A stretch of DNA of 64,000 nt from Micromonospora cremea (GCF_900143515.1 NZ_FSQT01000002.1:4093501-4157500), one strand, 5' to 3'; positions 26,051 to 34,411 are shown, counted from the stretch's first letter. The notes: a model not told the origin generated them from the letters alone. Made by a program: numbers and translations.

Positions 26051-26527
26051 CTAGTCGTCGGCAACCGCCACCGGTTCTGAGCCGATACAGCGCAGCTTCA
26101 GCTCGTACTCGCCGGCCGGCCCCTCGAACTTGACCTCGACGTCGTCGTCCGGGCCCCGGTCCACGTCACGGACCCGGTAGCCCTGCGCAGGCGCCCAGGA
26201 GACGAGACGTACGCCGCCGGCACCGCACTCGGCCACGGCCGTGCCGCCGCCGGTGGCGAACCCCCGGCGGACCCCGGAGCTGGCGGTCGGCGCGGCGGGG
26301 CCGGCGGTCGGCGCGGCGGGGCCGGCGGTCGGCGCGGTGCCCGTCGTGCCGGCGGGCACCGGCTCCGGCGAGGCGAGCGCCCGTTCGATCTCCGCCTCGC
26401 TGCGCACCCCGCCCGGGGTGCCGGTGATGCTCTCACCCACCAGCCGGATCGCGCCCAACCCGATCAGGGTGGCCACGGCGGCGGTGGCCACCCACCCGGT
26501 GGCGACGAGGATCGAACGACGGCCCAT
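26051..26527 (-). CDS. Hypothetical membrane-anchored protein with PTAGPAA repeats
   Basis: 158 residues. An N-terminal transmembrane/signal-anchor segment (VATGWVATAAVATLIGLGAI) is followed by an extracytoplasmic linker containing PTAGPAA repeats at residues ~66-80 and a C-terminal ~60-residue domain with two cysteines (VAECGAGG, KLRCIGSE). The repeats come from a 21-bp DNA unit at 26283-26339. No family recognised. It is divergent from the response regulator, and one regulator-type box lies between them, so it may belong to that regulon. Confidence 0.55.
   Translation of the reverse strand: MGRRSILVATGWVATAAVATLIGLGAIRLVGESITGTPGGVRSEAEIERALASPEPVPAGTTGTAPTAGPAAPTAGPAAPTASSGVRRGFATGGGTAVAECGAGGVRLVSWAPAQGYRVRDVDRGPDDDVEVKFEGPAGEYELKLRCIGSEPVAVADD
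26283..26339. repeat. 21-bp tandem repeat within a coding linker
   Basis: Two full 21-bp units (26283-26303, 26304-26324) and a partial third (to ~26339) begin GCGGTCGGCGCGGCGG. They encode the PTAGPAA linker. Copy number could vary between strains without breaking the frame. Confidence 0.7.
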
Positions 26528-26572
26528 CCCCTGACTATCCCCGATCCATGGTTGTCGTCGGCATATCCGGAG

Positions 26573-26588
26573 GCTAAGGCACGGTTAA
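26573..26588 (-). promoter_or_regulatory. Predicted response-regulator box (copy A)
   Basis: On the minus strand this reads TTAACCGTGCCTTAGC, matching 14 of 16 bases of the box at 28642-28657. The two TTA half-sites are 11 bp apart, one helical turn, as for OmpR/PhoP-type regulators. It lies ~29 bp upstream of the -10 of the response-regulator gene and also upstream of the divergent membrane gene. Confidence 0.5.
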
Positions 26589-26616
26589 CGTGCGCCTCGC
26601 TTCCAGCCGCAGCGGC

Positions 26617-26622
26617 TAGCCT
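26617..26622 (+). promoter_or_regulatory. Leaderless-type -10 element of the response regulator
   Basis: TAGCCT (TANNNT) sits 7 nt before GTG 26630, and no Shine-Dalgarno is present, the actinobacterial leaderless pattern. The -35 region is weak, consistent with activation from the box at 26573-26588. Confidence 0.45.
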
Positions 26623-26629
26623 GCCAGCT

Positions 26630-27325
26630 GTGGCCCGCCTGCTGCTCATCGAGGACGACCTGACGATCCGTACGCCGCTGATCCGCGCGTTGCGGGAACG
26701 CGGCCACGCGGTGGCCGCCGCCTCGACCGCGATGGCCGGGCTCCGCGACGCGCTCGAGGACCGACCCGATCTCGTCGTGCTCGACCTGGGGCTGCCCGAC
26801 CTGGACGGACGCGAGCTGCTGCGGATGCTGCGCGCGGTCAGCTCGGTGCCGGTCATCGTGGCCACCGCCCGCGACGACGAGGCCGAGATCGTTCGGGTCC
26901 TCGACGCGGGAGCCGACGACTACCTGGTCAAGCCGTTCACCGCGGCGCAGCTCGACGCCCGGGCCCGGGCGGTGCTGCGCCGGGGGCCTTCCGGCGCCGA
27001 CGCGCAGGACTCGTCGCTCGTCGTCGGCGGGCTGCGGGTCGACCCCCGGGCCCGACAGGTCACCCTGGACGGGGTGGCGGTCGAGCTGACGCCCCGCGAG
27101 TTCGATCTGCTGCACCATCTCGCCGGCCGGCCCGGTCAGGTGGTCACCAAGCGCGAGCTGCTCACCGAGGTCTGGCAGATCCCGTACGGCGGTGCCGACA
27201 AGACCGTCGACGTGCACCTGTCCTGGTTGCGCCGCAAATTGGGTGAGAGCGCTCTGGAACCCCGCTACCTGCACACCGTGCGCGGTGTCGGGGTGCGGCT
27301 GGAGGCGCCGGGGGCGCAGCGGTGA
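26630..27325 (+). CDS. OmpR/PhoP-family response regulator
   Basis: 231 residues from GTG 26630. Receiver domain ~1-115 has acidic pair LLIEDD, phosphoacceptor Asp52 (LVVLDLGLPDLDG), Thr/Ala switch VATARDD and Lys in DYLVKPF. The C-terminal winged helix ~130-228 is ELTPREFDLLHHLAGRPGQV, VTKRELLTEVW, VDVHLSWLRRKLGE, HTVRGVGVRLE. It overlaps the histidine kinase by 4 nt (GTGA). The box shared by its own promoter and the PepSY gene suggests autoregulation and control of that gene. The stimulus is unknown. Confidence 0.93.
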   Translation: MARLLLIEDDLTIRTPLIRALRERGHAVAAASTAMAGLRDALEDRPDLVVLDLGLPDLDGRELLRMLRAVSSVPVIVATARDDEAEIVRVLDAGADDYLVKPFTAAQLDARARAVLRRGPSGADAQDSSLVVGGLRVDPRARQVTLDGVAVELTPREFDLLHHLAGRPGQVVTKRELLTEVWQIPYGGADKTVDVHLSWLRRKLGESALEPRYLHTVRGVGVRLEAPGAQR

Positions 27326-28656
27326 GGGCGCGGCTCGCGCTGCTGGTCGCCGCGGTCAGCGTCCTCACCCTGATCGCGTTCCTCGTGCCACTCGCGTTGC
27401 TGGTCCGCACCGTCGCCGAGGACCGGGCCACGGTCCGGGCCACCGCCGACGCGCAGAGCCTGGTGCCGGTGGTCGGCACCGCCGACGCGACGACCATCCG
27501 GCTCACCGTCGAGCAACTCGCCGCGGAGTCCGGTCGACCGGTGAGCGTCTTCCTGCCGGACGGCACGGTGCTCGGCGCCCAGGCACCCCGTACGCCCGCG
27601 GTGGCCCTGGCGGCACGCGGGCAGAGCCTCACCGGGGAGTCGGCGGCCGGCCGGGAGGTGGTCATCGCGGTGCAGGGCGGCGCGGACGGCACCGGTGTGA
27701 TCCGGATCGTGGTCCCCCGGGACGAGCTGACCGCCGGGGTGACCCGGGCCTGGCTGGTGCTGGCCCTGCTCGGAGTGGTGCTGGTGGTGATCGGGCTGGT
27801 GGTCGCGGACCGGCTGGCGCGCACCCTGGTCCGGCCGATCAGCGACCTCTCCGCGGTCTCCAACCGGCTGGCGAACGCCGAGCTGGACGCCCGGGTCGTG
27901 CCGGCCGGCCCGGCGGAGCTGCGGGAGGTGGCCGGCGCGCTCAACCACCTGGCCGGCCGGATCCAGGTGCTCCTGCTCCAAGAGCGGGAGCAGGTCGCCG
28001 ACCTGTCACACCGGCTGCGTACGCCGTTGACGGCGCTGCGGCTGGAGGCGGAGTCGCTGCGCGACCCGGACGACGCAGCCCGGATCACCGCTGCCGCTGA
28101 CGGGCTCGAACGGGCGGTCACCGGGCTGATCCGGCAGGCCCGCTGGCGCCGGTCACCGGCGACGGAAACGGCTGCCTCGGACGCCGCGACGATCGTCGGT
28201 GACCGGGTCGCGTTCTGGTCGGTGCTGGCCGAGGACACCGGCCGGACCGTCACCCTCGACCTGGCACCCGGCCCGCTTCCCGTCGGTGTGCCCGCCGACG
28301 ACCTGGCGGCGGCCGTGGACGCCCTGCTGGGCAACGTTTTCGCGCACACCCCCGACGGCACGCCCTTCGCCGTCCGGCTCGCCCGGGACGAGGGCCAGGT
28401 GCTGCTCACCATCACCGACGAGGGCCCGGGGATGCCGGCCGGGGCGGTCCGGCGGGGTGCCAGCCCGGCCGGGTCGACCGGCCTCGGGCTGGACATCGCC
28501 CGGCGCGCCGCGCAGGCCGGCGGCGGTCGGCTGGAGCTGGTCGCCGGTCCGGGAGGCGGGGCACAGGTGCTGCTCCGGCTCGGGCCGCCGTCGCCGGAGC
28601 GACCGGCGGTGGACGGCGGGCCCAGGTCCGCCGGGAACGGCTTAACCCGGCCTTAG
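27322..28656 (+). CDS. Sensor histidine kinase
   Basis: 444 residues from GTG 27322. N-terminal helix (LALLVAAVSVLTLIAFLVPL), extracytoplasmic sensor ~35-145, second helix (AWLVLALLGVVLVVIGLVVA), HAMP, then a DHp domain with phospho-acceptor His in DLSHRLRTPLTALRLE. The HATPase domain shows NVFAHTPDGTPF, DEGPGMPAGA and GSTGLGLDIARRAA. It autophosphorylates and passes phosphate to the adjacent regulator. The last codons overlap the second regulator box that precedes the PepSY gene. Confidence 0.93.
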   Translation: MRARLALLVAAVSVLTLIAFLVPLALLVRTVAEDRATVRATADAQSLVPVVGTADATTIRLTVEQLAAESGRPVSVFLPDGTVLGAQAPRTPAVALAARGQSLTGESAAGREVVIAVQGGADGTGVIRIVVPRDELTAGVTRAWLVLALLGVVLVVIGLVVADRLARTLVRPISDLSAVSNRLANAELDARVVPAGPAELREVAGALNHLAGRIQVLLLQEREQVADLSHRLRTPLTALRLEAESLRDPDDAARITAAADGLERAVTGLIRQARWRRSPATETAASDAATIVGDRVAFWSVLAEDTGRTVTLDLAPGPLPVGVPADDLAAAVDALLGNVFAHTPDGTPFAVRLARDEGQVLLTITDEGPGMPAGAVRRGASPAGSTGLGLDIARRAAQAGGGRLELVAGPGGGAQVLLRLGPPSPERPAVDGGPRSAGNGLTRP

Positions 28657-28681
28657 CGTCCGGACAGCGCGGCGCTATCCC
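28642..28681 (+). promoter_or_regulatory. Predicted response-regulator box (copy B) and PepSY promoter
   Basis: TTAACCCGGCCTTAGC at 28642-28657 is the near-identical partner of copy A. TTAGCG (28653-28658) could serve as -35 with TATCCC (28676-28681) as -10 at 17 bp, so the box overlaps the -35, a typical activator position. Promoter elements are weak matches. Confidence 0.5.
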
Positions 28682-28727
28682 AATTCAGCCGATCCTCGGA
28701 GTCGACAACCGAGGAAAGGTGGACATC

Positions 28728-29288
<561 letters not shown>

Positions 29289-29299
29289 CGCCCAGTTTG

Positions 29300-29336
29300 C
29301 CGCCGCCCACCACGGGCTCACCGTGGCGGGCGGCGG
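29300..29336. terminator. 16-bp stem hairpin between convergent genes
   Basis: CCGCCGCCCACCACGG (29300-29315), loop GCTCA, CCGTGGCGGGCGGCGG (29321-29336), with one A-C mismatch. It lies between the PepSY stop and the ABC exporter stop. Read on the minus strand it is followed by AAAC, so it lacks a U-tract in that direction. Confidence 0.55.
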
Positions 29337-29350
29337 TACGACGTCGTTCC

Positions 29351-31247
29351 TCAGACGGCCGCGACGCGCTCCTCCTGGACCACCGGCTCGTCCTGGTCGA
29401 ACTGGGTGCGGTACAGATCCTGGTACCGGCCACCGGCGGCGAGCAGCTCGCTGTGTCGCCCGCGTTCGACGACGCGTCCGTCCTCGATGACGAGGATCTG
29501 GTCGGCCGCCCGGATGGTGGACAGCCGGTGCGCGATGACCACACTGGTCCGGCCGGTCAGGGCCTCGGCGAGGGCGTCCTGTACGGCGGCTTCCGACGTG
29601 GAGTCCAGATGCGCCGTGGCCTCGTCGAGGATGACCACACGGGGACGGGCCAGCAGTAGCCGCGCGATGGTGAGGCGTTGCCGTTCCCCGCCCGACAGGC
29701 GGTACCCCCGTTCACCGACGACGGTGTCGAGCCCATCGGGAAGTGAGCGGATCAGGGTGTCGAGCCGGGCCCGTCGCAGTACGTCCCACATCTCCTCCTC
29801 GGTCGCATCCGGCCGGGCGAACACCAGGTTGGCGCGGATGCTCTCGTGGAACAGGTGCCCGTCCTGGGTCACCACGCCGAGCGCCGTTCGGATCGACTCG
29901 GCCGACAGGTCGCGTACGTCGACGTCGGCGAGCTTCACCGCGCCACCCTCGACGTCGTACAGGCGCGGCACGAGTTGGGCGATCGTCGACTTGCCCGCCC
30001 CGGACGAGCCGACGAGGGCGACCATCTGCCCCCGCTTCGGCGCGGAACGACACGCCGTGCAGCACCTCCTCGCCGCCGCGCGTATCGAGCTTCGTCACGT
30101 CCTCAAGGGACGCGAGCGACACCTTGTCGGCCGACGGGTAGCCGAACCGTACCGCGTCGAACTCCACCGCGACCGGTCCGTCAGGGAGCGGCCGGGCATC
30201 GGCCTTGTCGAGGATCAGTGGCTTGAGGTCGAGGATCTCGAACACCCGCTCGAAGCTCACGAGCGCGCTCATCACCTCGACCCGGGCGCTGGCCAGCGAC
30301 GTCAACGGCGCGTACAGGCGCGACAGCAGCAGCGCGAGCGCGACCACGGTGCCGGCGTCGAGGCTGCCCCGCAGGGCGTAGAGACCGCCCAACCCGTAGA
30401 CCAGGGCCAGCGCCAGCGAGCCGACAACGGTGAGCGCGGTGATGAAGACCCACTGGAGCATGGCGGTGCGAATGCCGATGTCACGCACACGGCGCGCCCG
30501 CGCCGCGAACTCGGCCGACTCCTCGGCCGGACGTCCGTAGAGCTTGACCAGTGTCGCGCCGGGTGCCGAGAAGCGCTCGGTCATCCGGGTGCTCATGGCC
30601 GCGTTGTGCTCGGCCGCTTCCCGCTGCAACCGGGCGAGCCGCGACCCCATCCGCCGGGCCGGGAGGACGAAGATGGGCAGCAGTACGAGCGCCAGCAGGG
30701 TGATCTGCCACGAGAAGCTGAGCATCACCGCCAGGGTCAGGACCAGTGTGACGGCGTTGCCGACCACACCCGACAAGGTGTCGCTGAATGCCCGCTGCGC
30801 GCCGATCACATCGTTGTTCAAACGGCTGACCAGCGCACCGGTACGGGTCCGGGTGAAGAACGCCACCGGCATGCGCTGGACGTGGTCGAAGACGGCCGTC
30901 CGCAACTGGACGATCAGTCCCTCACCGATGCTGGCGGACAGGAACCGCGTCACCAGACCCAGGCCGGCTTCGGCCAGCGCGATCACGGCGATCAGCACCG
31001 CCAACCGGATCACGACACCGCTGTCGGCGCCGTCGACGATCGCGTCCACCACCCGACCGGCGAGGACCGGTGCCGCCACCGTGAGGACCGCCGTCACCAC
31101 GCTCAACAGCAGGAACCTGATGATCAGGGCACGGTGCGGCCGCGCGAACCGCGCGATGCGCTTCAGGGTCGCCCGGGACAGTGGTCGTTCGTCCTGCGCG
31201 TTCATCGCGTGGTGCAGGGACGTCCACGCGGTAACTTCCATGCTCAT
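29351..31247 (-). pseudogene. ABC half-exporter (TMD-NBD) interrupted by a one-base frameshift
   Basis: Frame 1 from ATG 31247 (behind GGAGG) encodes six-helix exporter sequence (FLLLSVVTAVLTVAAPVLAG, MPVAFFTRTRTGALVSRLNN, FSWQITLLALVLLPIFVLPA) up to VLHGVSFRAEAG. The match then continues in another frame with MVALVGSSGAGKST (Walker A), LSGGERQ, VVILDEAT and VIAHRLST to the stop at 29351. The break is at a run of five C (30029-30033); removing one base restores RAEAGQMVALVG and a 631-residue protein. The gene is otherwise intact, so this is either a recent mutation or a sequencing error. Intact, it would be a homodimeric or heterodimeric multidrug/lipid-type exporter. Its promoter looks MerR-controlled. 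Confidence 0.8.
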
Positions 31248-31265
31248 GCCGTACCTCCGCGAAGC

Positions 31266-31296
31266 AGGCTAGAACCTCGTGTGAGGTTGAGGTCAA
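31266..31296 (-). promoter_or_regulatory. MerR/SoxR-type promoter with 19-bp spacer
   Basis: On the minus strand -35 TTGACC (31291-31296) and -10 TAGCCT (31266-31271) are separated by 19 bp. The spacer holds the dyad AACCTC-ACAC-GAGGTT (31273-31288). Over-long spacers with a central dyad are the hallmark of MerR-family activation. It drives the ABC exporter gene, whose ribosome site starts ~10 nt past the -10. Confidence 0.6.
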
Positions 31297-31345
31297 GCCG
31301 CCGCGCGGAAGGCATAGGCGGTGCGGTCCCGGGTAGCTGCGATCC

Positions 31346-31897
31346 ATGGCGCGGTACACGAAGCCCGAACTCAGAGAGCAGATCAAGGAAGAGATCAAGG
31401 CTTCCGACAAGGGCGGCAGACCGGGGCAGTGGTCGGCACGGAAGTCACAACTGGTCACTCAGGAGTACAAGCGGCGCGGCGGGGGATTCCTGGGCCCCAA
31501 GGACGAGCGGCAGAAGTCCCTGCAACGGTGGGGCGCGGAGGACTGGCAGACCAAAGAGGGTGACACCCGGGCCCGGCACGGCGACACAACCAGTCGCTAC
31601 CTGCCGAAGAAGGCCTGGGAGGAGCTGTCGGAGGAAGAGAAGCGCGCCACCGACACCAAGAAGCGGAGGGCGTCGCGAACCGGCAGGCAGTTCGTGGCCA
31701 ACACGAGGCCGGCCAGTCGAGCCCGCCGGGACGCCACGACGGCCGGACGGATGTCGGAGATGTCGGTCGCCGAAGCGGCCAAGCTGGTCCGGGGCCTCGA
31801 CACGCGCCAGCTCAGGGCCGCCCTGCGGAGCGAGCGCGGCGGAAAGGCCCGCAAGACGCTCATCCAGCGACTCGAGGCGGAGCTCAGCCGCCGCTGA
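31346..31897 (+). CDS. DUF5872-type protein
   Basis: 183 residues, strongly basic: MARYTKPELREQIKEEIKAS, DKGGRPGQWSARKSQLVTQE, DWQTKEG, SRYLPKKAWEELSEEEKRAT. This pattern recurs in DUF5872 proteins found across bacteria and large viruses. The C-terminal ~40 residues (LDTRQLRAALRSERGGKARK) resemble a Rho-N/SAP-like nucleic-acid module, like the 52-residue protein at 13780-13938. Cytosolic; function unknown, nucleic-acid binding plausible. It converges on the thioredoxin gene 5 bp away. Confidence 0.75.
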   Translation: MARYTKPELREQIKEEIKASDKGGRPGQWSARKSQLVTQEYKRRGGGFLGPKDERQKSLQRWGAEDWQTKEGDTRARHGDTTSRYLPKKAWEELSEEEKRATDTKKRRASRTGRQFVANTRPASRARRDATTAGRMSEMSVAEAAKLVRGLDTRQLRAALRSERGGKARKTLIQRLEAELSRR

Positions 31898-31901
31898 CCC
31901 G

Positions 31902-32249
31902 TTACAGGTCGGCCTGTGTGGTCAGGATCTGCCGGAGGTGGGTCTTGGGCCTGGAGCCCACGGTCGAGCCGACGACCTCGCCCCGGCGGAACACCAGCAG
32001 CGTCGGCAGAGACATGACGCCGTAGCGCCGGGTGGCCGCCGGGTTCTCGTCGGAGTTGAGCTTGGCCACGACCGTCCGGTCGCCGAACTCGCCGGCCAGC
32101 TCGGCGAGGCTCTTCTCGATCGCCTTGCAGGGCGGGCACCACTCCGCCCAGAAGTCGACCACCACGGGCCGGTCGCTGGCCAGCACCAAATCGGCGAACG
32201 TGTCGTCGGTGACGGTGACTAGCGAGCCAACTGCCGTTTCCTGGGGCAT
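31902..32249 (-). CDS. trxA: Thioredoxin with WCPPC active site
   Basis: 115 residues, thioredoxin fold: VVVDFWAEWCPPCKAIEKSL (Cys38, Cys41), cis-Pro in VMSLPTLLVFRRGEVV. CPPC instead of the common CGPC usually shifts the redox potential of the site. It reduces protein disulfides in the cytosol. It overlaps the upstream MerR gene by 31 nt, so the two are co-transcribed and the MerR protein probably controls both. The symbol denotes the family, not a proven housekeeping role. Confidence 0.92.
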   Translation of the reverse strand: MPQETAVGSLVTVTDDTFADLVLASDRPVVVDFWAEWCPPCKAIEKSLAELAGEFGDRTVVAKLNSDENPAATRRYGVMSLPTLLVFRRGEVVGSTVGSRPKTHLRQILTTQADL

Positions 32250-32611
32250 GTTTCCTCCCGGTGCGCGATGGCGTGGGTGAGCTGGGCGTGGAGTTGCTGG
32301 CGAACGGCGCCGAGCCGGTCGATGTAGGCGTCGACCTCGGCGAGCTTGCGTCGCAGCACCAGCACCGAGTCCGGGCAGACATCGCCGGACGTGTTGCCCG
32401 CCCGGAGGCAGGCGACGAACGGGCGGACGTCATCGAGGCCGAAGCCGACGTCGAGCAGTGCCCGGATCTCCCGTACGACCCGGAGCTCCGCCTCCTCGTA
32501 GACGCGGTAGCCGTTGGCCGAGCGTTGGGCGCGGACCAGCCCGTGCGCCTCGTAGTAGCGCAGGGCACGCGTGCTCGTGCCGGCCCGCTCAGCCAACTCA
32601 CCGATCAGCAT
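32219..32611 (-). CDS. MerR family regulator, operon with thioredoxin
   Basis: 130 residues. MerR HTH: LIGELAERAGTSTRALRYYE, then GLVRAQRSANGYRVYEE and a dimerisation helix. Two cysteines in the effector end of that helix (FVACLRAG, SGDVCPDS) and one near the C-terminus (EETCPRK) could sense redox or metal. Ribosome site GGAGGGGG precedes ATG 32611. Its own promoter has a 19-bp spacer with a central palindrome, the MerR activation layout. The coupled thioredoxin points to thiol-stress sensing (inference). Confidence 0.88.
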   Translation of the reverse strand: MLIGELAERAGTSTRALRYYEAHGLVRAQRSANGYRVYEEAELRVVREIRALLDVGFGLDDVRPFVACLRAGNTSGDVCPDSVLVLRRKLAEVDAYIDRLGAVRQQLHAQLTHAIAHREETCPRKRQLAR

Positions 32612-32640
32612 CCGACCCCCTCCGCCAGCCCGTCGCGACC

Positions 32641-32671
32641 ACGCTAAACCTTGTCGCCGGCGTCAAGGCAA
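32641..32671 (-). promoter_or_regulatory. merR-trx promoter with 19-bp spacer and palindrome
   Basis: On the minus strand -35 TTGCCT (32666-32671) and -10 TAGCGT (32641-32646) have 19 bp between them. The palindrome CCTTG-T-CGCCGGCG-T-CAAGG (32649-32668), with a single mismatched pair, is almost centred on this spacer. Expected binding site of the MerR protein encoded just downstream. Confidence 0.6.
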
Positions 32672-32677
32672 GGGCGC

Positions 32678-33880
32678 CTAGCCGATGCGGAACTGCTCCC
32701 CGTAGACGGCGAACACCAGCGGCGTGTTCAGGTCGACGTTGCCGTTGTTGAGGAACACCCGCTGGGCCGTGTCGACGCGGGACGTGTCCGAGTGGGCCGC
32801 CTCCTTCTTCATCTCGATGACCCGCTCGTCGAGGAAGGCGTTGAGCCAGGTCCGCTCGTCGCCGCCCTGCGCCGGGGGCTTCGCCCGGGCGAGGGCACGG
32901 TTGCGGATCGCCCGGATGCCCTCGTACCCGTGCATCACCGCCGCGTCGTAGTACGCGAACTGGCCGAGCGCCCGGACCTGGTCGGTCTTGCCGTCGCGTA
33001 CCGAAGGGTTGAAGTACACCCGGTCCCGCTCGGCCTCCTGCGCGGCCCGGAAGACCGGGTCGGTGGCCGCGGCCCGCCAGTCGCGGGGGAAGCTGGGGTC
33101 GAGACCGGCGTGCGAGTCGGTGCCGTTGACGGCACGCAGCGCCGGTAGGTACGACGCCAGCACGTTGCCTGGCTTGGTGCGCGTGTACGCCTCGACAAGT
33201 TCGAGCATGTCGCCGGTGCCGGAACAGAACCCGATGATGCCGGCGGTGTAGCCCCGCCCGTCGCCGATGTCCTCGATGTAGGAGAACTGCGCGCGCCAGT
33301 CGAGCGAGGAGTTCTCCGCCGCCGACACGAGCTGCATGGCGACGTCCTTCTTCGCCGGGTCGTCGAGGTTGCGCACCGTCGGGGTGGTGGGGGGCGGGGT
33401 CCCACCGCCGGGCAGGGTCCACCGCTGGTTGGTGCCGCCCGAGCAGCTCCAAATCTGCAACCGGGTGCCGTTGGCCGTGCTTCGGTCCGTGACGTCGAGG
33501 CACTTGCCCGAGCCGCCGTTGACCAGTGCGCCGTTGCTGGCCGTCCACTTCTGAGCGCCGGTGCTGTTGCAGTCGTACAGCTGCACCTTGGCACCGTCAG
33601 CGGTCGACGCGGCGGTGACGTCCAGGCACTTGCCGAGTGCCCGGATCGAGCCGTCGGCGTTGCCGACCGTCCACGTCTGGGCCGCGCTGCCGTTGCAGTC
33701 GTAGAGCTGGACGGGCGTGCCGTTGGCCGGGCTGGCCCCGGCCACGTCGACGCACTTGCCGCCGAGGCCGGTGATCGGGCCGGCGGCCGCCGCGCTGGCC
33801 GACGGCAGGCCGTACCCGAGGGCCGCGGTGCCAACCAGCAGCGCGCCCACGACGTACGCGGCTGACCTCTTGCGAAGCAT
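32678..33880 (-). CDS. Secreted GH46 chitosanase with N-terminal ricin-type CBM13
   Basis: 400 residues. Signal peptide (AAYVVGALLVGTAALGYGLP, cut near ASA ~30). CBM13 beta-trefoil ~35-155 has three QxW repeats (AQTW, AQKW, NQRW) and KC(V/L)DV motifs. A Gly/Pro/Thr linker is followed by the GH46 domain ~168-400. By alignment to Streptomyces Csn the catalytic residues are Glu189 (AAENSSLDW) and Asp207 (IEDIGDGRGYTAG). It hydrolyses chitosan outside the cell; the lectin probably aids binding to polymer or cell wall. A consensus-like promoter lies ~100 bp upstream. Confidence 0.93.
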   Translation of the reverse strand: MLRKRSAAYVVGALLVGTAALGYGLPSASAAAAGPITGLGGKCVDVAGASPANGTPVQLYDCNGSAAQTWTVGNADGSIRALGKCLDVTAASTADGAKVQLYDCNSTGAQKWTASNGALVNGGSGKCLDVTDRSTANGTRLQIWSCSGGTNQRWTLPGGGTPPPTTPTVRNLDDPAKKDVAMQLVSAAENSSLDWRAQFSYIEDIGDGRGYTAGIIGFCSGTGDMLELVEAYTRTKPGNVLASYLPALRAVNGTDSHAGLDPSFPRDWRAAATDPVFRAAQEAERDRVYFNPSVRDGKTDQVRALGQFAYYDAAVMHGYEGIRAIRNRALARAKPPAQGGDERTWLNAFLDERVIEMKKEAAHSDTSRVDTAQRVFLNNGNVDLNTPLVFAVYGEQFRIG

Positions 33881-33981
33881 GGTGCTCCTCGGGGAAGGGG
33901 CGGCGTGCCGCCTGCGGGTCGGTGGCCCCCGTGCGGCGGATCGACCCCGAGGGCGCCGCGAGCATCAGGAAACTCTCTTAA

Positions 33982-34010
33982 CAAATAGCAGCGCGTCGAT
34001 GTGCTGTCAA
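33982..34010 (-). promoter_or_regulatory. Near-consensus sigma-70 promoter of the chitosanase
   Basis: On the minus strand -35 TTGACA (34005-34010), 17-bp spacer, -10 TATTTG (33982-33987), a strong housekeeping-like promoter giving a ~95-nt leader. The AT-rich TTGTTAAGAGAGTTTCC around the -10 and start point may hold a repressor site. Confidence 0.6.
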
Positions 34011-34081
34011 TCGGTGGTGGTCCACCGCAGGAGTGGCGGGTCGCGGTCGGTCGGCGCGGCTTCGGGCGCCCGGGCGGGCCG

Positions 34082-34411
34082 TCAGCTGATCCGCAGGCTC
34101 GCGATGAGGTTGTCGCGCAGGTGGAAGGTCATCGGGCCGGTGCCGTTGTAGCCGTTGCCGGTCACCGTGAGGGTGACGACGTAGCTGTCGGGATCGGAGC
34201 CGGGCTCGATCGCGACGACCTCGAAGTGCGATTGCTTGCCGATGTTGTCGGTGCGGTCCCAGTCGCGTACGCCGTCGCGGCCCCGATACTCGCGGCCCCA
34301 GTCGTTGAGGTAGGCGTCGTCGGTGAAGGCGGCGGCGAAGGCCTCCGAGTCGCCAGTGTTGGTCGCGTCGATGAAGGCGCGGATGGCGGCTGGGGTGTCC
34401 GTGGTGGTCAT
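34082..34411 (-). CDS. SnoaL-like / NTF2-fold protein
   Basis: 109 residues from ATG 34411 (MTTTDTPAAIRAFIDATNTG). The NTF2 cone fold is indicated by the N-terminal helix pattern, AFAAAFTDDAYLNDWGREYR, a central acidic/aromatic stretch, VVTLTVTGNGYNGTGPMTFH and LRDNLIASLRIS. SnoaL-like proteins range from isomerases to ligand carriers; the substrate is unknown. It is divergent from the LLM-FAD fusion gene, and several GTTG/CAAC palindromes lie between them. Confidence 0.82.
   Translation of the reverse strand: MTTTDTPAAIRAFIDATNTGDSEAFAAAFTDDAYLNDWGREYRGRDGVRDWDRTDNIGKQSHFEVVAIEPGSDPDSYVVTLTVTGNGYNGTGPMTFHLRDNLIASLRIS

Noticed and set aside
29351..30025. Separate ATPase-only gene starting at ATG 30025
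   Set aside because: That ATG is inside the Walker A strand, has no ribosome site, and one base change restores a full-length exporter.
30020..30040. Programmed ribosomal frameshift in the exporter
   Set aside because: Only a G5 run is present, with no slippery heptamer or clear downstream stem; mutation or sequencing error is more likely.
29406..32222. Plus-strand open frame of ~938 codons spanning the exporter and neighbours
   Set aside because: It crosses several genes with clear motifs on the other frames; composition is artefactual.
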